64,000 bases of DNA from Metarhizobium sp964253915 (GTDB taxonomy: Bacteria > Pseudomonadota > Alphaproteobacteria > Rhizobiales > Rhizobiaceae): assembly GCF_964253915.1 (NCBI RefSeq), contig NZ_CAXUSG020000001.1:620001-684000 (forward strand). The letters run 5' to 3'. Positions 34,344 to 43,065 of the stretch are shown here, piece after piece. The translations under genes and the position numbers were made by a program. Every line of letters starts with the position of its first letter. Within the stretch, counting starts at the first letter, position 1. The notes below the pieces were generated by a model. It worked only from the letters and a program-made list of their open reading frames with translations, did no database searches and had not been told where the DNA came from.

Positions 34344-35219
34344 ATGAAAAACATCGGCTGGGATGCCTACCAGATTTTCTTGGCTGTCGCCCGCCAGGGC
34401 GGCTTGACCGGTGCTGCCCAGATTTCAGAGCTCAGCCCGGCGACCGTCGGACGGCGCATGCTCGATCTGGAGCGGGAAACGGGGAGGCCGCTGTTTAACC
34501 GCAGCCAGACCGGCTATCGCCTGACGCCCGACGGACAGGCGCTTTTCGACCAGCTGTTGCAGATGGAAGCCGCCAGCCGGGCGGTGGACCTCTGGAAGCG
34601 GGAGATCGGTGCGCCTGCCCTGGTCCGCATCGCCGCCGGCACCTGGGGCGCCTGGCTGCTGCACCGCAATTTTTCGGCGATCTGCACCGATCTCGATGAT
34701 TTCCGCCTGGAATTCTTCATTGCCGAGCGCCGGGCGAGCCTCACCCACCGCGAATCCGACATCGCCATCCGCGCCGTGGAGCCCGATGAAGCCAATCTCG
34801 CGACGGTCAGGACCGGCATCGTCGCTTATGCGCCTTACAGGGCGCGCAGCGTGCGGGCCGGAGCAGCCCGGCGGTATATCGCCGTCGGGGAGGAGGAGGC
34901 GATTTCCGCCTATCTGCGCTGGCCGCATGAAAACAGGGCGGGCGAGATCACCGTTACCGTCAGCCGCCCCCGGTCGCTGCGCGATCTGGCCCTTGCCGGT
35001 GCCGGCATCGCAGTGCTGCCCTGTTTTGTCGGCGATGCGGATCCGCGCCTTGAACGGGCGGACGAGGAGATTGCCGAATTGCGCCACGGCCAGTGGCTGG
35101 TGATGAATAGCGAGGACCGCCACCGCCGCGAAATCCGGACGGTCGTCGATCGCATGACGAAGTTTTTCAAAGGGCAGGCCGAACTGTTTGCCGGCAGGCA
35201 TCCCAATCGCGGTTTTTAA
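34344..35219 (+). CDS. LysR-family transcriptional regulator
   Basis: A protein of about 291 residues with an N-terminal winged HTH (WDAYQIFLAVARQGGLTGAA, then LSPATVGRRMLDLERETGRP and LFNRSQTGYRLTPDGQAL) and a short substrate-binding-like domain (SDIAIRAVEP, GAGIAVLPCFVGD). ATG 34344 begins just before the HTH; a GTG at 34320 is possible. It faces the 58-aa gene across a short divergent promoter region. The effector and targets are unknown. Confidence 0.88.
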   Translation: MKNIGWDAYQIFLAVARQGGLTGAAQISELSPATVGRRMLDLERETGRPLFNRSQTGYRLTPDGQALFDQLLQMEAASRAVDLWKREIGAPALVRIAAGTWGAWLLHRNFSAICTDLDDFRLEFFIAERRASLTHRESDIAIRAVEPDEANLATVRTGIVAYAPYRARSVRAGAARRYIAVGEEEAISAYLRWPHENRAGEITVTVSRPRSLRDLALAGAGIAVLPCFVGDADPRLERADEEIAELRHGQWLVMNSEDRHRREIRTVVDRMTKFFKGQAELFAGRHPNRGF

Positions 35220-35248
35220 CCCACCGGGTTGTTGCGGAGGAAACGGAA

Positions 35249-35281
35249 AACCGCCGGTCTCTTCATGAGAGGCCGGCGGTT
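35249..35281. terminator. Bidirectional terminator between the LysR and 80-aa genes
   Basis: AACCGCCGG at 35249-35257 pairs with CCGGCGGTT at 35273-35281 (inner CTC/GAG also pair). T-runs flank both sides weakly (AAAA before, TT after), so it can serve both convergent genes. Confidence 0.75.
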
Positions 35282-35311
35282 CTGGATCGTCGTGCAGCGA
35301 TCCGCTGCGAT

Positions 35312-35554
35312 TTAAGCGGTGGCGCCCTGGGTGACGATGACCGGGATCATCAGGTCACCCCAGTTGCCGCTGCCGCCGTGATGGCGCGCCGAACGTACCA
35401 GTTCGACGGATACGCCCGCCTCGACCGCCTTCATGACCGACTGGTTCAGCCGGTGCAGGTCGTTGGCCAGCATGCGGATTGCGGCCTGCTGGTCGTCGTT
35501 CATCGCCGAGGATTGCTGCTCGGCCCGTTCCTTGACGCGTGCGATGGATGCCAT
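35312..35554 (-). CDS. Hypothetical protein (80 aa) downstream of aceA
   Basis: A small soluble protein starting MASIARVKERAEQQSSAMND after a strong GGAGGAAAGACA ribosome binding site. It has a helical N-terminal half (QAAIRMLANDLHRLNQSVMK) and a Gly/His-rich C-terminal part (RHHGGSGNWGDLMIPVIVTQ). It lies 31 bp after aceA on the same strand and probably shares its transcript. The function is unknown; co-transcription hints at a link to glyoxylate-shunt conditions. Confidence 0.75.
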   Translation of the reverse strand: MASIARVKERAEQQSSAMNDDQQAAIRMLANDLHRLNQSVMKAVEAGVSVELVRSARHHGGSGNWGDLMIPVIVTQGATA

Positions 35555-35585
35555 TGTCTTTCCTCCTGGGTTCGATGGGGACCGG

Positions 35586-36875
<1,290 letters not shown>

Positions 36876-36943
36876 AGTGCTTTTCCTTCTCCTCTCGGCA
36901 ACGTGTTTTCCTCACATCAATGTCGCCGTCTGATGTGACTAGA

Positions 36944-37056
36944 TTTACATCGCATCGCACAAAACGGCCAGGAAATTCGATAAATTCAAGCATTGAAAGA
37001 GGTTAGGATGTCTTGTCTGTGACAGATAGGTCGTGTAAATTTGTAAAATCTGTAAA
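36944..37056. promoter_or_regulatory. TGTAAA repeat cluster between aceA and its regulator
   Basis: Three direct TGTAAA hexamers (37034-37039, 37042-37047, 37051-37056) and one inverted copy, TTTACA (36944-36949), lie in the 219-bp divergent promoter. The middle copy reads TTTGTAAA, one base from TTTGCAAA, which I recall as the half-site of ScfR-type regulators such as RamB and PccR. CGCATCGCACAA at 36951-36962 also matches a PhaR-like consensus at 11 of 12 positions, which alone could be chance. Confidence 0.5.
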
Positions 37057-37094
37057 GCCTCGTCTGTGGTCAATATTGTCTGGAAACGTGACAA

Positions 37095-38516
37095 ATGGCG
37101 GAGAACAAGATTTTTGCCGGCCCGCGCGTCCGGCGCATCCGCAACGGGCTGATGCTGACGCAGACGGCGATGGCCGAAGCGCTCGGCATCTCGCCGTCCT
37201 ATCTCAATCTGATCGAACGCAACCAGCGGCCGTTGACGGTGCAGCTCTTGCTCAAGCTCACCTCGGTCTACAAGGTGGATCTCGATACGCTGCAGGGCGA
37301 GGCGAGCGGCGGCATCGCGGCGCTGCGCGAGGTCTTTGCCGATCCGCTGCTGGCTGGCGAGGTGCCGGGTGACCAGGAGCTGATCGAGGTGGCGGAAGCC
37401 GCCCCGAATGCGGCGAGCGCCATGGTCAAACTCTACCGCGCCTATCGCGAGCAGGCGGCGCGGCTCTCCGACCTTGCCGAGCTTCTCGCCCGAGAAGGTC
37501 ACGAAACGTCGCTGTCGACGGCCCGCCTGCCGCTCGACGCCGTGCGCGAAACGCTGGAGCGGCGGCCGAACCATTTTGCCCGCATCGAGGAGGCGGCCGA
37601 GGCTTTTCACGCGAGGCTCGCCCCCGGAGACGATCTCGCCGCGGCGCTGAAGCTGTGGCTGAAGAACGAACACGGCATTGTCGTGCGCACCCTGCCGATC
37701 CATGCCATGCCGAGCCTGCGGCGGCGCTATGACCGGCATTCGATGCGGCTTTTCCTCTCCGACCGGCTCAGCCCCTTCGACCAGCTGCGCGAGATCGCTT
37801 CGGAGGCCTGCCTGCTCGGCTTGACCGATGACATCCTCGCCGAGCTGGAAGGCCTGTCGCTCTCCTCGCCGGAGGCACGGCGCATCGCGCGGTTCGAGCT
37901 GGCCCGCTATGCCTCGCACGCGCTGATGATGCCGTACGGCGCCTTCCTCTCCGCCGCGCAGCGCGCCCGCTTCGACATCGACCTCCTGCGCGCCCGCTTC
38001 GGGGTGTCTTTCGAGCAGGCGGCGACGCGGCTGACCATGCTGGGGAGGCCGGGGGCGGCCGGCATTCCGTTTTTCCTGATGGAGATCGACAATGCCGGCA
38101 ACGTGCTGCGCCGGTTCGGCGCGCAGGGGTTTCCGGCGGCGCGCTTCGGCGGGCAATGTCCCAAGCTTAATGTCCATGCTGCCTTCGCTCAACCAGGTCA
38201 GGTGCTGGTCGAGGCGGTGGAGATGCCTGACGGCGCGGGTTTTTTGACGATGTCCCGCACGCTGGAAGGTCCGCAAGCCGGTTTCGAGGAGCGGGTGCGA
38301 AGAACCGCACTTCTTGTCGGTTGCGACATCGCCTTCGCCGGCGACATCGTCTACGGCCGGGCGGTCGCCGGCAGCATGCTGCCACCGGTTGCGATCGGCA
38401 GCGCCTGCCGGCTTTGCGAACGGCAGGGCTGTCTGGCGCGCGCCGAACCGCCGCTGACACGCCCGCTCGGGCTCGACGAAATGGTCACCGGGCTGAGCGC
38501 TTTCGATTTCCAGTAG
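37095..38516 (+). CDS. Short-chain fatty acyl-CoA regulator (ScfR/RamB-type XRE protein)
   Basis: A 473-residue protein with an XRE helix-turn-helix (about 7-65: RVRRIRNGLMLTQTAMAEAL, then GISPSYLNLIERNQRPLTVQ), a long middle region and the C-terminal DUF2083 with paired cysteines SACRLCERQGCLARAEPPLT. This architecture is that of regulators sensing short-chain acyl-CoA that control aceA, pcc or mcm genes. The middle region, where relatives may carry an HExxH-like motif, reads QLREIASEACLLGL, so no metalloprotease site is present. Divergence from aceA indicates the RamB subgroup. Confidence 0.88.
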   Translation: MAENKIFAGPRVRRIRNGLMLTQTAMAEALGISPSYLNLIERNQRPLTVQLLLKLTSVYKVDLDTLQGEASGGIAALREVFADPLLAGEVPGDQELIEVAEAAPNAASAMVKLYRAYREQAARLSDLAELLAREGHETSLSTARLPLDAVRETLERRPNHFARIEEAAEAFHARLAPGDDLAAALKLWLKNEHGIVVRTLPIHAMPSLRRRYDRHSMRLFLSDRLSPFDQLREIASEACLLGLTDDILAELEGLSLSSPEARRIARFELARYASHALMMPYGAFLSAAQRARFDIDLLRARFGVSFEQAATRLTMLGRPGAAGIPFFLMEIDNAGNVLRRFGAQGFPAARFGGQCPKLNVHAAFAQPGQVLVEAVEMPDGAGFLTMSRTLEGPQAGFEERVRRTALLVGCDIAFAGDIVYGRAVAGSMLPPVAIGSACRLCERQGCLARAEPPLTRPLGLDEMVTGLSAFDFQ

Positions 38517-38654
38517 CGGATAAACTCTTCTTGGGACCCGATAATTCCCTCTTGTCGCCTCCGCATTTCCTTTCTAGTCTGTCTGCAAACAAGAAGACGG
38601 GGAAACTATCGGGTCCTGCAAAAGGGCCTGTACGTCCGAAACAGGAGAATACTC

Positions 38655-39752
38655 ATGACATCCCATTTGCTCCGCTTTGCGGCCGCTGCGCTCGCGTCGG
38701 TCTGCCTCGCCGCGTCCGCGCAGGCGCAGGAAAAAGTCGTCCATGTTTACAACTGGTCCGATTATATTGACGAATCCATCCTTGCAGATTTTACCAAGGA
38801 AACCGGCATCAAGGTCGTCTACGACGTCTTCGACAGCAACGAAATCCTGGAGACCAAGCTTCTCGCCGGCGGATCGGGTTACGATGTCGTCGTGCCGACC
38901 GCGCCATTCCTAGCGCGCCAGATCGCGGCCGGCGTCTTCCAGAAGCTCGACAAGTCCAAGCTGCCGAACATCTCCAACATGTGGCCGGAAGTATCCGAGC
39001 GCCTGGCGAAATACGATCCGGGCAACGAATATGCCGTGAACTACATGTGGGGCACCACCGGCATCGGCTACAACGTCCAGAAGGTCAAGGCAGCGCTCGG
39101 CGACGTGCCGATCGATAGCTGGGACGTGCTGTTCAAGCCGGAAAATGCCGAAAAGCTCAAAGGTTGCGGCATCAATATCCTCGATGCCTCGGATGAGACC
39201 TTTGCCATTGCGATGAACTACATCGGCAAGAACCCCGACAGCAAGGAAACGGCGGATCTCGAAGCGGGCGGCGACGTCTACGCGAAAATCCGCCCCTTCG
39301 TGAAGACCTTCAATTCTTCGGCCTATATCGACGAACTGGCCAACGGCGACAGCTGCATCACCATCGGCTGGTCGGGCGACGTGCTGCAGGCCAAGACCCG
39401 CGCCGAAGAAGCCAAGAACGGCGTCGAGATTAATTTCGTGATCCCCAAGGAAGGAACCTACATGTGGTTCGACAACCTGGCGATCCCTGCCGACGCCAAG
39501 AATGTCGAAGAAGCGCATGCCTTCATCAACTACCTGATGAAGCCTGAAGTCATCGCCAAGGCATCCAACTACGTACAGTATGCCAACGGCAACCTCGCTT
39601 CGCAGAAACTGATCGACGAAGCCGTCTTCAAGAACCCGGCGGTCTATCCGACCGAAGAAACGATGAAGAAACTCTTCACCATCTCTCCCTACGGTCCCAA
39701 GGAACAGCGTGTGCTGAACCGGACCTGGACACAGATCAAGACCGGCAGCTGA
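38655..39752 (+). CDS. potF: Polyamine ABC transporter substrate-binding protein (PotF-like)
   Basis: Periplasmic binding protein of 365 residues for putrescine or spermidine. The signal peptide (about 24 residues, SVCLAASAQAQ) is followed by VVHVYNWSDYIDESILADF, the standard PotF/PotD opening, and GYDVVVPTAPFLARQI and MWFDNLAIPADAKNVEEAHA. A start ribosome binding site, CAGGAGA, precedes ATG 38655. It is first in potFGHI, with a terminator-like hairpin between it and potG, as is usual for binding-protein genes. Confidence 0.92.
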   Translation: MTSHLLRFAAAALASVCLAASAQAQEKVVHVYNWSDYIDESILADFTKETGIKVVYDVFDSNEILETKLLAGGSGYDVVVPTAPFLARQIAAGVFQKLDKSKLPNISNMWPEVSERLAKYDPGNEYAVNYMWGTTGIGYNVQKVKAALGDVPIDSWDVLFKPENAEKLKGCGINILDASDETFAIAMNYIGKNPDSKETADLEAGGDVYAKIRPFVKTFNSSAYIDELANGDSCITIGWSGDVLQAKTRAEEAKNGVEINFVIPKEGTYMWFDNLAIPADAKNVEEAHAFINYLMKPEVIAKASNYVQYANGNLASQKLIDEAVFKNPAVYPTEETMKKLFTISPYGPKEQRVLNRTWTQIKTGS

Positions 39753-39765
39753 TATAGAAAAGATA

Positions 39766-39798
39766 GAGCGGGGCACCAGTTGCCCCGCTCCTCGTTTT
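39766..39798 (+). terminator. Terminator/attenuator after potF
   Basis: GAGCGGGGCA (39766-39775) and TGCCCCGCTC (39781-39790) form a perfect 10-bp stem with a 5-base loop, then CTCGTTTT. Being inside the operon, it likely lowers potGHI expression relative to the binding protein. Confidence 0.85.
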
Positions 39799-39887
39799 GG
39801 CAGGCCACATCTCCGCCCGGGGACGGCGGGACGCTTGGCTTGTGTCGATTTCACGCAGATGATTTTTAGAAAAGGTTGAGGCGGGGC

Positions 39888-41045
39888 ATGGCGAAATCTC
39901 TTGGGCCGGTGAAGCGCAAATTTACACCGTGGACGGACCCGACGGCCCAGCCGTTCATCCGCTTCGAGAACATCACCAAGCGCTTCGGCACCTTCGTGGC
40001 GGTGGATAACCTCACCCTAGATATCTACGAAAAGGAGTTCTTCTCGCTGCTCGGTCCCTCCGGCTGCGGCAAGACCACGCTGATGCGTATGCTCGCCGGT
40101 TTCGAGGAGCCGACCGAAGGCCGCATCCTGCTGCAGGGCAAGGATATTTCCGGCGTGCCGCCCTACCGGCGTCCTACCAACATGATGTTCCAGAGCTACG
40201 CGCTTTTTCCGCACATGACGGTGGAAAAGAACATCGCTTTTGGTCTCGAACAGGACAAGCTGCCGAAAGGCGAGATCGACACGCGGGTGCAGGAGATGCT
40301 CAAGCTTGTGAAGCTGGAGCAGTTCGCCAAGCGCAAGCCGAGCCAGCTTTCCGGCGGCCAGCGCCAGCGCGTCGCGCTCGCCCGTTCGCTCGCCAAGCGC
40401 CCAAAAGTGCTGCTGCTCGACGAGCCGCTCGGCGCGCTCGACCGCAAGCTGCGCGAGGAAACCCAGTTCGAGCTGATGGACATCCAGCATACGCTCGGCC
40501 TCACCTTCCTGATCGTCACCCACGACCAGGAAGAAGCGATGACCGTGTCCGACCGCATCGCGGTCATGGACAAGGGCGTCATCATGCAGGTGGCGACACC
40601 TGCGGAAATCTACGAGGCGCCGAACAGCCGCTACGTCGCGGATTTCATCGGCGATATCAACATCCTCGACGGCAAGGTGGTTTCGACCACCGCTGCCAGC
40701 GGACAGGCCGGCTCGGTGCGGCTCGATTGCGGCGGCCTGGCCGTGGCCGTCGAACAGGAATGTGCCGCGGTCGTCGGCAACGACGTCGCTTTCGCCATCC
40801 GGCCGGAAAAGGTGCGCATTTCGCTCGACAAACCGGCGGATGACAGCGTCAACGCCGCTTATGGCGAGGTCTGGGATATCGGCTATCTCGGCGACTTCTC
40901 GCTCTTCCTGGTGAAGACGCAGGACGGCCGGGTGCTGCGCGCGGCGCAGGCCAATGTCGCCCGCCTCGTCGACCGGCCGATCACCTTCGGCGACATGGTC
41001 TGGCTCAACTGGTCGGCGGATGCCGGCCTGGTGCTCACGCGCTGA
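39888..41045 (+). CDS. potG: Polyamine ABC transporter ATPase (PotG-like)
   Basis: A 385-residue ATPase with Walker A GPSGCGKTT, Q-loop MMFQSYALFPHMTVEKN, signature LSGGQRQRV, Walker B VLLLDEPLGALD and switch VTHDQEEAM, plus the TOBE-type C-terminal domain (GNDVAFAIRPEKVRI). The N-terminal extension SLGPVKRKFTPWTDPTAQPF is typical of PotG rather than PotA. ATG 39888 after GAGG (39878-39881) is preferred to an in-frame TTG at 39876. It is followed at 11 bp by potH. Confidence 0.93.
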   Translation: MAKSLGPVKRKFTPWTDPTAQPFIRFENITKRFGTFVAVDNLTLDIYEKEFFSLLGPSGCGKTTLMRMLAGFEEPTEGRILLQGKDISGVPPYRRPTNMMFQSYALFPHMTVEKNIAFGLEQDKLPKGEIDTRVQEMLKLVKLEQFAKRKPSQLSGGQRQRVALARSLAKRPKVLLLDEPLGALDRKLREETQFELMDIQHTLGLTFLIVTHDQEEAMTVSDRIAVMDKGVIMQVATPAEIYEAPNSRYVADFIGDINILDGKVVSTTAASGQAGSVRLDCGGLAVAVEQECAAVVGNDVAFAIRPEKVRISLDKPADDSVNAAYGEVWDIGYLGDFSLFLVKTQDGRVLRAAQANVARLVDRPITFGDMVWLNWSADAGLVLTR

Positions 41046-41056
41046 GGAGGCGGTCC

Positions 41057-41968
41057 ATGTCCGAAGCCCACGCGCTCAAACCTAGCCCGGCCCGCTGGCT
41101 GGTCGTCATCGTTCCCTACGTCTGGCTTTCGCTGTTCTTCCTGGCGCCCTTCCTGATCATCCTGAAGATCTCGTTGTCGGACACGGCGATCGCCATGCCG
41201 CCCTACGTCCCGGTTTTCCAGGGTTTCGGGGCGATCGGCGATTTCATCTCGCAACTCGATATCGAGAACTACGTCTTCCTGACGGATGATCCGCTCTATA
41301 TCGACGCCTATCTGTCGTCGCTGCGCATCGCCGTCATCTCCACCTTGCTGCTGCTGCTCGTCGGTTATCCGATGGCGCTGTGCATGGCGCGGGCCTCGGC
41401 CGGCATTCGCCCGACGCTGGTCATGCTGGTGATCCTGCCGTTCTGGACCTCGTTCCTGATCCGCGTCTACGCCTGGATCGGCATCCTCAAGCCCGAAGGA
41501 TTGCTGACGCTTCTCTTGCAGACGCTCGGCATCTATGGTCCCGACGATCAGGTGCAGATCTTCCGCACCGAAACAGCTGTCTTTATCGGCATCGTCTATT
41601 CCTACCTGCCTTTCATGGTCCTGCCTCTGTATGCGGCGCTCGAAAAGCTCGACGGCACGCTTCTGGAGGCCGCCAGCGATCTCGGTTGCCCGCCGTGGAA
41701 GGCGTTCTGGAAGATCACCTTCCCGCTGTCGCTGCCCGGCGTCATCGCCGGCTCGATGATCTGCTTCATCCCGATCACCGGCGAATTCGTCATCCCCGAC
41801 CTGCTCGGCGGCGCCGAAACGCTGATGATCGGCAAGACGCTCTGGACGGAATTCTTCGGCAACCGCGACTGGCCGCTTGCATCGGCCGTGGCCGTCATCC
41901 TGCTGCTCGTGCTGGTGGTGCCGATCATGATCTTCCAGAACCAGCAGCAGAAAGCCGAGGGGAAATAA
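41057..41968 (+). CDS. potH: Polyamine ABC transporter permease (PotH-like)
   Basis: A 303-residue inner-membrane permease with six predicted helices and the EAA loop EAASDLGCPPWKAFWKITFP. The N-terminal WLVVIVPYVWLSLFFLAPFL and the long first periplasmic loop (ENYVFLTDDPLYIDAYLSSL) fit PotH. It is three bases from potI and forms the heterodimeric channel with it. Confidence 0.94.
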   Translation: MSEAHALKPSPARWLVVIVPYVWLSLFFLAPFLIILKISLSDTAIAMPPYVPVFQGFGAIGDFISQLDIENYVFLTDDPLYIDAYLSSLRIAVISTLLLLLVGYPMALCMARASAGIRPTLVMLVILPFWTSFLIRVYAWIGILKPEGLLTLLLQTLGIYGPDDQVQIFRTETAVFIGIVYSYLPFMVLPLYAALEKLDGTLLEAASDLGCPPWKAFWKITFPLSLPGVIAGSMICFIPITGEFVIPDLLGGAETLMIGKTLWTEFFGNRDWPLASAVAVILLLVLVVPIMIFQNQQQKAEGK

Positions 41969-41971
41969 GCC

Positions 41972-42787
41972 ATGAAGTCAGGTCGCTTCGACACAACCAT
42001 CCTCACCCTCGGCTTTGCCTTCCTCTATATCCCGATCATCATCCTGGTGATCTACTCGTTCAACGCCTCGAAGCTCGTCACCGTCTGGGGCGGTTTCTCG
42101 ACGCAATGGTACCAGCAGATGTGGTCGAACGAGGGGCTGATGGATGCCGCCTGGGTGACCATCCGCGTCGGCATTCTCTCGGCCACCATCGGCACCGTGC
42201 TCGGCACGCTGGCGGCGCTGACCTTGGTGCGGTTCACGCGTTTTCCCGGCCGCATGCTGTTTTCCGGGATGATCTATGCGCCGCTGGTCATGCCGGAAGT
42301 CATCACCGGCCTGTCGCTGCTCCTGCTGTTCGTTGCCGTCGGCATCGACCGCGGCTTCTGGACGGTGACGATCGCGCATACGACCTTCACCATGTGTTAC
42401 GTGGCGATCGTTGTGCAGTCGCGGCTGATCACCTTCGACCGCAGCCTGGAGGAAGCCGCACTGGATCTCGGTTGCCCGCCGGTCAAGACCTTCTTCAAGA
42501 TCACGTTGCCGCTGATCCTGCCGGCCGTCATCGCCGGCTGGATGCTGGCCTTCACCTTGTCGCTCGACGACCTGGTGATCGCGAGTTTTGCGACCGGTCC
42601 CGGTGCGACGACCCTGCCGATCAAGATCTACAGTCAGGTTCGCCTCGGCGTGACGCCGGAAATCAATGCCGCCTGCACCATCCTGATCGGCATCGTTACC
42701 ATCGGCGTCATCGTCGCCTCGGTGGTCACCAAGCGGCAGGAATACCAGCGCCAGCGCGACGAACATGTGGCAGCCAAGGCGGCGTAA
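41972..42787 (+). CDS. potI: Polyamine ABC transporter permease (PotI-like)
   Basis: A 271-residue second permease: first helix TILTLGFAFLYIPIIILVIY, EAA loop EEAALDLGCPPVKTFFKITL, and a C-terminal tail KRQEYQRQRDEHVAAKAA. It is last in the potFGHI operon and convergent with a small membrane protein gene only 3 bp away. Together with the PuuAB-like pair 15 kb away, it makes polyamine import and breakdown plausible in this organism. Confidence 0.94.
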   Translation: MKSGRFDTTILTLGFAFLYIPIIILVIYSFNASKLVTVWGGFSTQWYQQMWSNEGLMDAAWVTIRVGILSATIGTVLGTLAALTLVRFTRFPGRMLFSGMIYAPLVMPEVITGLSLLLLFVAVGIDRGFWTVTIAHTTFTMCYVAIVVQSRLITFDRSLEEAALDLGCPPVKTFFKITLPLILPAVIAGWMLAFTLSLDDLVIASFATGPGATTLPIKIYSQVRLGVTPEINAACTILIGIVTIGVIVASVVTKRQEYQRQRDEHVAAKAA

Positions 42788-42790
42788 TCG

Positions 42791-43036
42791 TCAGTCGTTG
42801 CGCGGCGGCAGGAAAATATAGGTCAAAAGCCAGATCGGAATGATGATCAGCGACCCCAGCACCATGTTGGGGATTGCCCAGCCGATGGCCTTTTCCACAA
42901 AGAGCCAGATGTCTTCCGGTGTCAGCCCGGCGAAGCTGAGAAGGCTTTTCGTGGTGATCCCGAAAAAGGAAAGCGCCGCGCCCAGCAGAAGGGACGCCAG
43001 CGCGATCTTGAGCATCGCGGCAAGCAAGCGCAGCAC
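42791..43036 (-). CDS. Small two-helix membrane protein (DUF6460-like, tentative)
   Basis: Read from GTG 43036, which follows a GGGGGA tract, the product has 81 residues with two hydrophobic segments (MLKIALASLLLGAALSFFGI and NMVLGSLIIIPIWLLTYIFL) around FAGLTPEDIWLFVEKAIGW. A longer frame to 43123 exists but starts with unlikely sequence. I associate this pattern with a small alphaproteobacterial family of unknown function, but the family name is from memory only. The stop is 3 bp from potI. Confidence 0.65.
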   Translation of the reverse strand: MLRLLAAMLKIALASLLLGAALSFFGITTKSLLSFAGLTPEDIWLFVEKAIGWAIPNMVLGSLIIIPIWLLTYIFLPPRND

Positions 43037-43065
43037 CGAACATCCCCCATCCGGTTGATTCGCAA

